Positions 6,219 to 7,266 of a stretch of DNA of 7,266 nt are shown piece after piece; positions within the stretch are counted from its first letter, which is position 1; the number at the start of each line of letters is the position of its first letter. The DNA is taken from contig CALPMR020000157.1 in NCBI GenBank assembly GCA_943324725.2, forward strand, positions 1 through 7,266. Direction: 5' to 3'. The position numbers and the translations under genes were made by a program. The notes beneath the pieces were generated by a model. It was not told the origin of the DNA. It made no database searches and saw nothing but the letters and a program-made list of their open reading frames with translations. Source of the stretch: Bordetella parapertussis (GTDB lineage Bacteria > Cyanobacteriota > Cyanobacteriia > PCC-6307 > Cyanobiaceae).

Positions 6219-6476
6219 ATGGCCAACCCCCAACTCGAAACCTTCCTCGCCCAGGCCAAGGCCGATCCGGCCCTGCATCAGCGACTGCAGGCCTGCGCCA
6301 ACCTCGATGCGATCGCGGTGCTCGGCCAGGCATGCGGCCACAGCTTCAGCGGCGTCGACCTGGTGCGCCATCAGGCGGAGGCGACATTGCGGCTGGGGGA
6401 GGAGGATCTGGCCGCCGCCGCCGCCGGGGTGGAGCTGCAGGGGCATCTCTGGTTGATGCGCATTGTCTGGGGCTGA
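6219..6476 (+). CDS. Nif11-family small protein, stand-alone (second copy)
   Basis: An 85-residue protein with the Nif11 pattern: NPQLETFLAQAKADPALHQRL (about 3-23), LDAIAVLGQACGHSF (29-43) and DLVRHQAEA (47-55). The N-terminal 45 residues line up without gaps with the Nif11 protein at 187-441 (AD..L.Q.L, LD....L....GH.FS). The C-terminal halves differ; this one has an Ala-rich run from a GCC repeat (around 6410-6424) and ends in the hydrophobic LWLMRIVWG. There is no Gly-Gly cleavage site, no core peptide and no modifying enzyme, so a RiPP precursor role is not supported; the function is unknown. The ATG at 6219 is chosen because the family N-terminus begins right there; upstream in-frame codons show no similarity. 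It contains a HIP1 octamer (6309-6316). The gap to the preceding lactonase gene is 128 bases, in which nothing was recognised. Confidence 0.85.
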   Translation: MANPQLETFLAQAKADPALHQRLQACANLDAIAVLGQACGHSFSGVDLVRHQAEATLRLGEEDLAAAAAGVELQGHLWLMRIVWG

Positions 6477-6496
6477 GCCAGGCTGGGCTCGAGGCC

Positions 6497-6500
6497 GGAG
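6497..6500 (+). promoter_or_regulatory. Shine-Dalgarno of the DUF336 pseudogene
   Basis: GGAG lies 6 bases before the ATG at 6507. It stands out because the other genes in the window lack an obvious ribosome binding site, and it supports 6507 as the original start. Confidence 0.5.
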
Positions 6501-6506
6501 ATCACG

Positions 6507-6756
6507 ATGCGTCTGACGTCCCAGCTCGAGCTCGACGACTGTCGGGCGCTGGTGATGGCGGCCCAGACGGAGGCCGATCGCCGCAGCGCCGTGGTGAGTG
6601 TCGCGGTCGTCGATGGCCGGGGGGCTGCCCCTGATGCTCCAGGGCGTCTGCCTGGGCGCTGTCGGTGTTTCCGGCATGACTCCCGATGTTGACGGCGCCA
6701 TTGCCACCGCTGGCGTCGCGGCCCTGCCGCCAAGCTCTCTGGAGCCATCCCCCTGA
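6507..6756 (+). pseudogene. GlcG/HbpS-like (DUF336) gene collapsed by an internal deletion and frameshift
   Basis: The two ends of a GlcG/HbpS (DUF336, haem-degrading/haem-binding domain) protein are present in different frames. From ATG 6507 the first frame reads MRLTSQLELDDCRAL and then VVSVAVVDGRG (to about 6623), which is the family N-terminus. From 6619 another frame reads GGLPLMLQGVCLGAVGVSG and TPDVDGAIATAGVAAL, the family C-terminus, ending at TGA 6754-6756. The usual middle part between 'VVD..G' and 'GG.P' (about 60-70 residues in the family) is missing. The two parts meet in a run of six G (6619-6624). As it stands, translation from 6507 runs into an unrelated 20-odd residue tail and stops at 6690-6692. 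Family members are small (about 135-150 residues), often found beside catabolic or glycolate-related genes. The VOC gene starts 14 bases downstream and may share its transcript. Confidence 0.8.
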
Positions 6757-6770
6757 TCACACCACCAACG

Positions 6771-7266
6771 ATGTTTCAGCCCCATCTCGACAGCCTCGGC
6801 TTCACCAGTAGCGATGCCGAAGCCACCGCAACCTTCTTTGAGCAGTGCCTGGGCTTCCAGCGCGAGGTGGAGGTGCCGATCCTGGAGGGCGGCCCCTACG
6901 CCGAACTGGTGGGCCTGCCCGGGGCCCGGTTCAAGCTGCTGCGGCTGAGGATCGGGGCGGAGCTGCTGGAGATCACCGAGGTGCTCGATGCCGGCCCCGG
7001 CGGCCGGCCCGGCCGGCCGATTGCGGCCGATTCCCTCAGCAACGATCGCTGGTTCCAGCACAGCTGCCTGGTGGTGAACTCCATGGAGGCGGCCCTGGCC
7101 GCCCTGCAGCCGGCCTTTGCCGCTGGCCGGATCAGGCCGATCTCTTCGGCGCCTCAGCGGCTGCCGGACTGGAACACGGCAGCCGCCGGTATCGTCGCCT
7201 ACAAGTTTCGCGATCCTGAGGGCCATCCGCTGGAGCTGCTGCAGTTCCCGCCGGACAAGGGGGAGG
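6771..7266 (+). CDS. VOC-superfamily protein (glyoxalase/extradiol dioxygenase fold), partial at window end
   Basis: An open frame from ATG 6771 runs 165 codons to the window edge without a stop. It shows two beta-alpha-beta-beta-beta modules of the vicinal oxygen chelate fold. The first has LGFTSSDAEATATFFEQCLGF (9-29), where an AxxxxFFxxxLGF helix is typical, followed by ELLEITEV (64-71). The second has FQHSCLVVNSMEAALAAL (95-112), then IVAYKFRDPEGHPLELLQF (141-159). Candidate metal ligands are H97, E154 and one Glu of ELLEITE (E67 or E70). The FRDPEGHPLEL ending is a hallmark of the superfamily. Members include glyoxalase I, ring-cleaving dioxygenases and resistance proteins, and the specific reaction cannot be told. 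Residues 75-84 (GPGGRPGRPI) sit in an extremely GC-rich stretch (about 6991-7020) and probably form a loop. Only the last few residues are likely to be missing. Confidence 0.8.
   Translation, partial: MFQPHLDSLGFTSSDAEATATFFEQCLGFQREVEVPILEGGPYAELVGLPGARFKLLRLRIGAELLEITEVLDAGPGGRPGRPIAADSLSNDRWFQHSCLVVNSMEAALAALQPAFAAGRIRPISSAPQRLPDWNTAAAGIVAYKFRDPEGHPLELLQFPPDKGE

Noticed and set aside
6410..6424. GCC trinucleotide run
   Set aside because: It encodes an Ala-rich stretch in the second Nif11 gene and is ordinary for a high-GC genome, so it was not listed as a separate repeat element.
6213..7226. A 337-codon open frame on the minus strand, the third longest in the window
   Set aside because: It is antisense to the second Nif11 gene, the DUF336 remnant and the VOC gene, all of which show family motifs. 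Its translation is Arg/Gly/Pro/His-rich without recognisable motifs, as expected for a shadow in GC-rich DNA.
1..7266. CRISPR array, tRNA, rRNA, insertion sequence or toxin-antitoxin pair
   Set aside because: No regularly spaced repeats, no cloverleaf-like sequence, no transposase motifs or terminal inverted repeats, and no small paired genes of known toxin families were seen on either strand.

Overview
The window looks like a piece of a GC-rich cyanobacterial chromosome, most likely of the Synechococcus/Cyanobium type. The evidence is two stand-alone Nif11-domain genes (a family greatly expanded in cyanobacteria), a cyanobacterial-type type II NAD(P)H dehydrogenase, two copies of the cyanobacterial HIP1 octamer GCGATCGC (6002-6009 and 6309-6316), and starts that mostly lack a clear Shine-Dalgarno sequence. 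No rRNA, tRNA, CRISPR array, insertion sequence or phage gene was recognised.

Layout, left to right. (a) 1-441, minus strand: the first codons of a gene that leaves the window (perhaps a DUF2231-type membrane protein), preceded by a small Nif11-family gene. (b) 587-1969, plus strand: an intact type II NAD(P)H dehydrogenase, divergent from the Nif11 gene. (c) 2004-2810, minus strand: an intact short-chain dehydrogenase of the glucose 1-dehydrogenase type, convergent with (b) and separated from it by a strong hairpin at 1957-1992. (d) 2811-3185: no gene recognised. (e) 3186-4238, plus strand: two broken genes joined end to end, a multiply frameshifted SMP-30/gluconolactonase and the C-terminal part of a metal-dependent amidohydrolase. 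(f) 4359-5156, plus: a family 3 solute-binding protein without a signal peptide or transporter partners. (g) 5176-6090, plus: an intact SMP-30/gluconolactonase 19 bases behind it. (h) 6219-6476, plus: a second Nif11-family gene. (i) 6507-6756, plus: a GlcG/HbpS-like (DUF336) gene collapsed by an internal deletion. (j) 6771 to the right edge, plus: a VOC (glyoxalase/dioxygenase fold) protein cut by the window end.

Taken together, the centre reads as a decaying small-molecule catabolic region. A glucose-dehydrogenase-like enzyme and a gluconolactonase-like enzyme could form an oxidative sugar route (sugar to lactone to aldonic acid). A second lactonase, an amidohydrolase and a DUF336 protein have been lost by frameshifts and deletions. 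Both inferred fusion points lie at runs of G. No complete novel system is visible. The most interesting items are the chimeric pseudogene, the loss of all three visible metal-ligand positions in the amidohydrolase remnant, the signal-less solute-binding protein, and the two core-less Nif11 genes.
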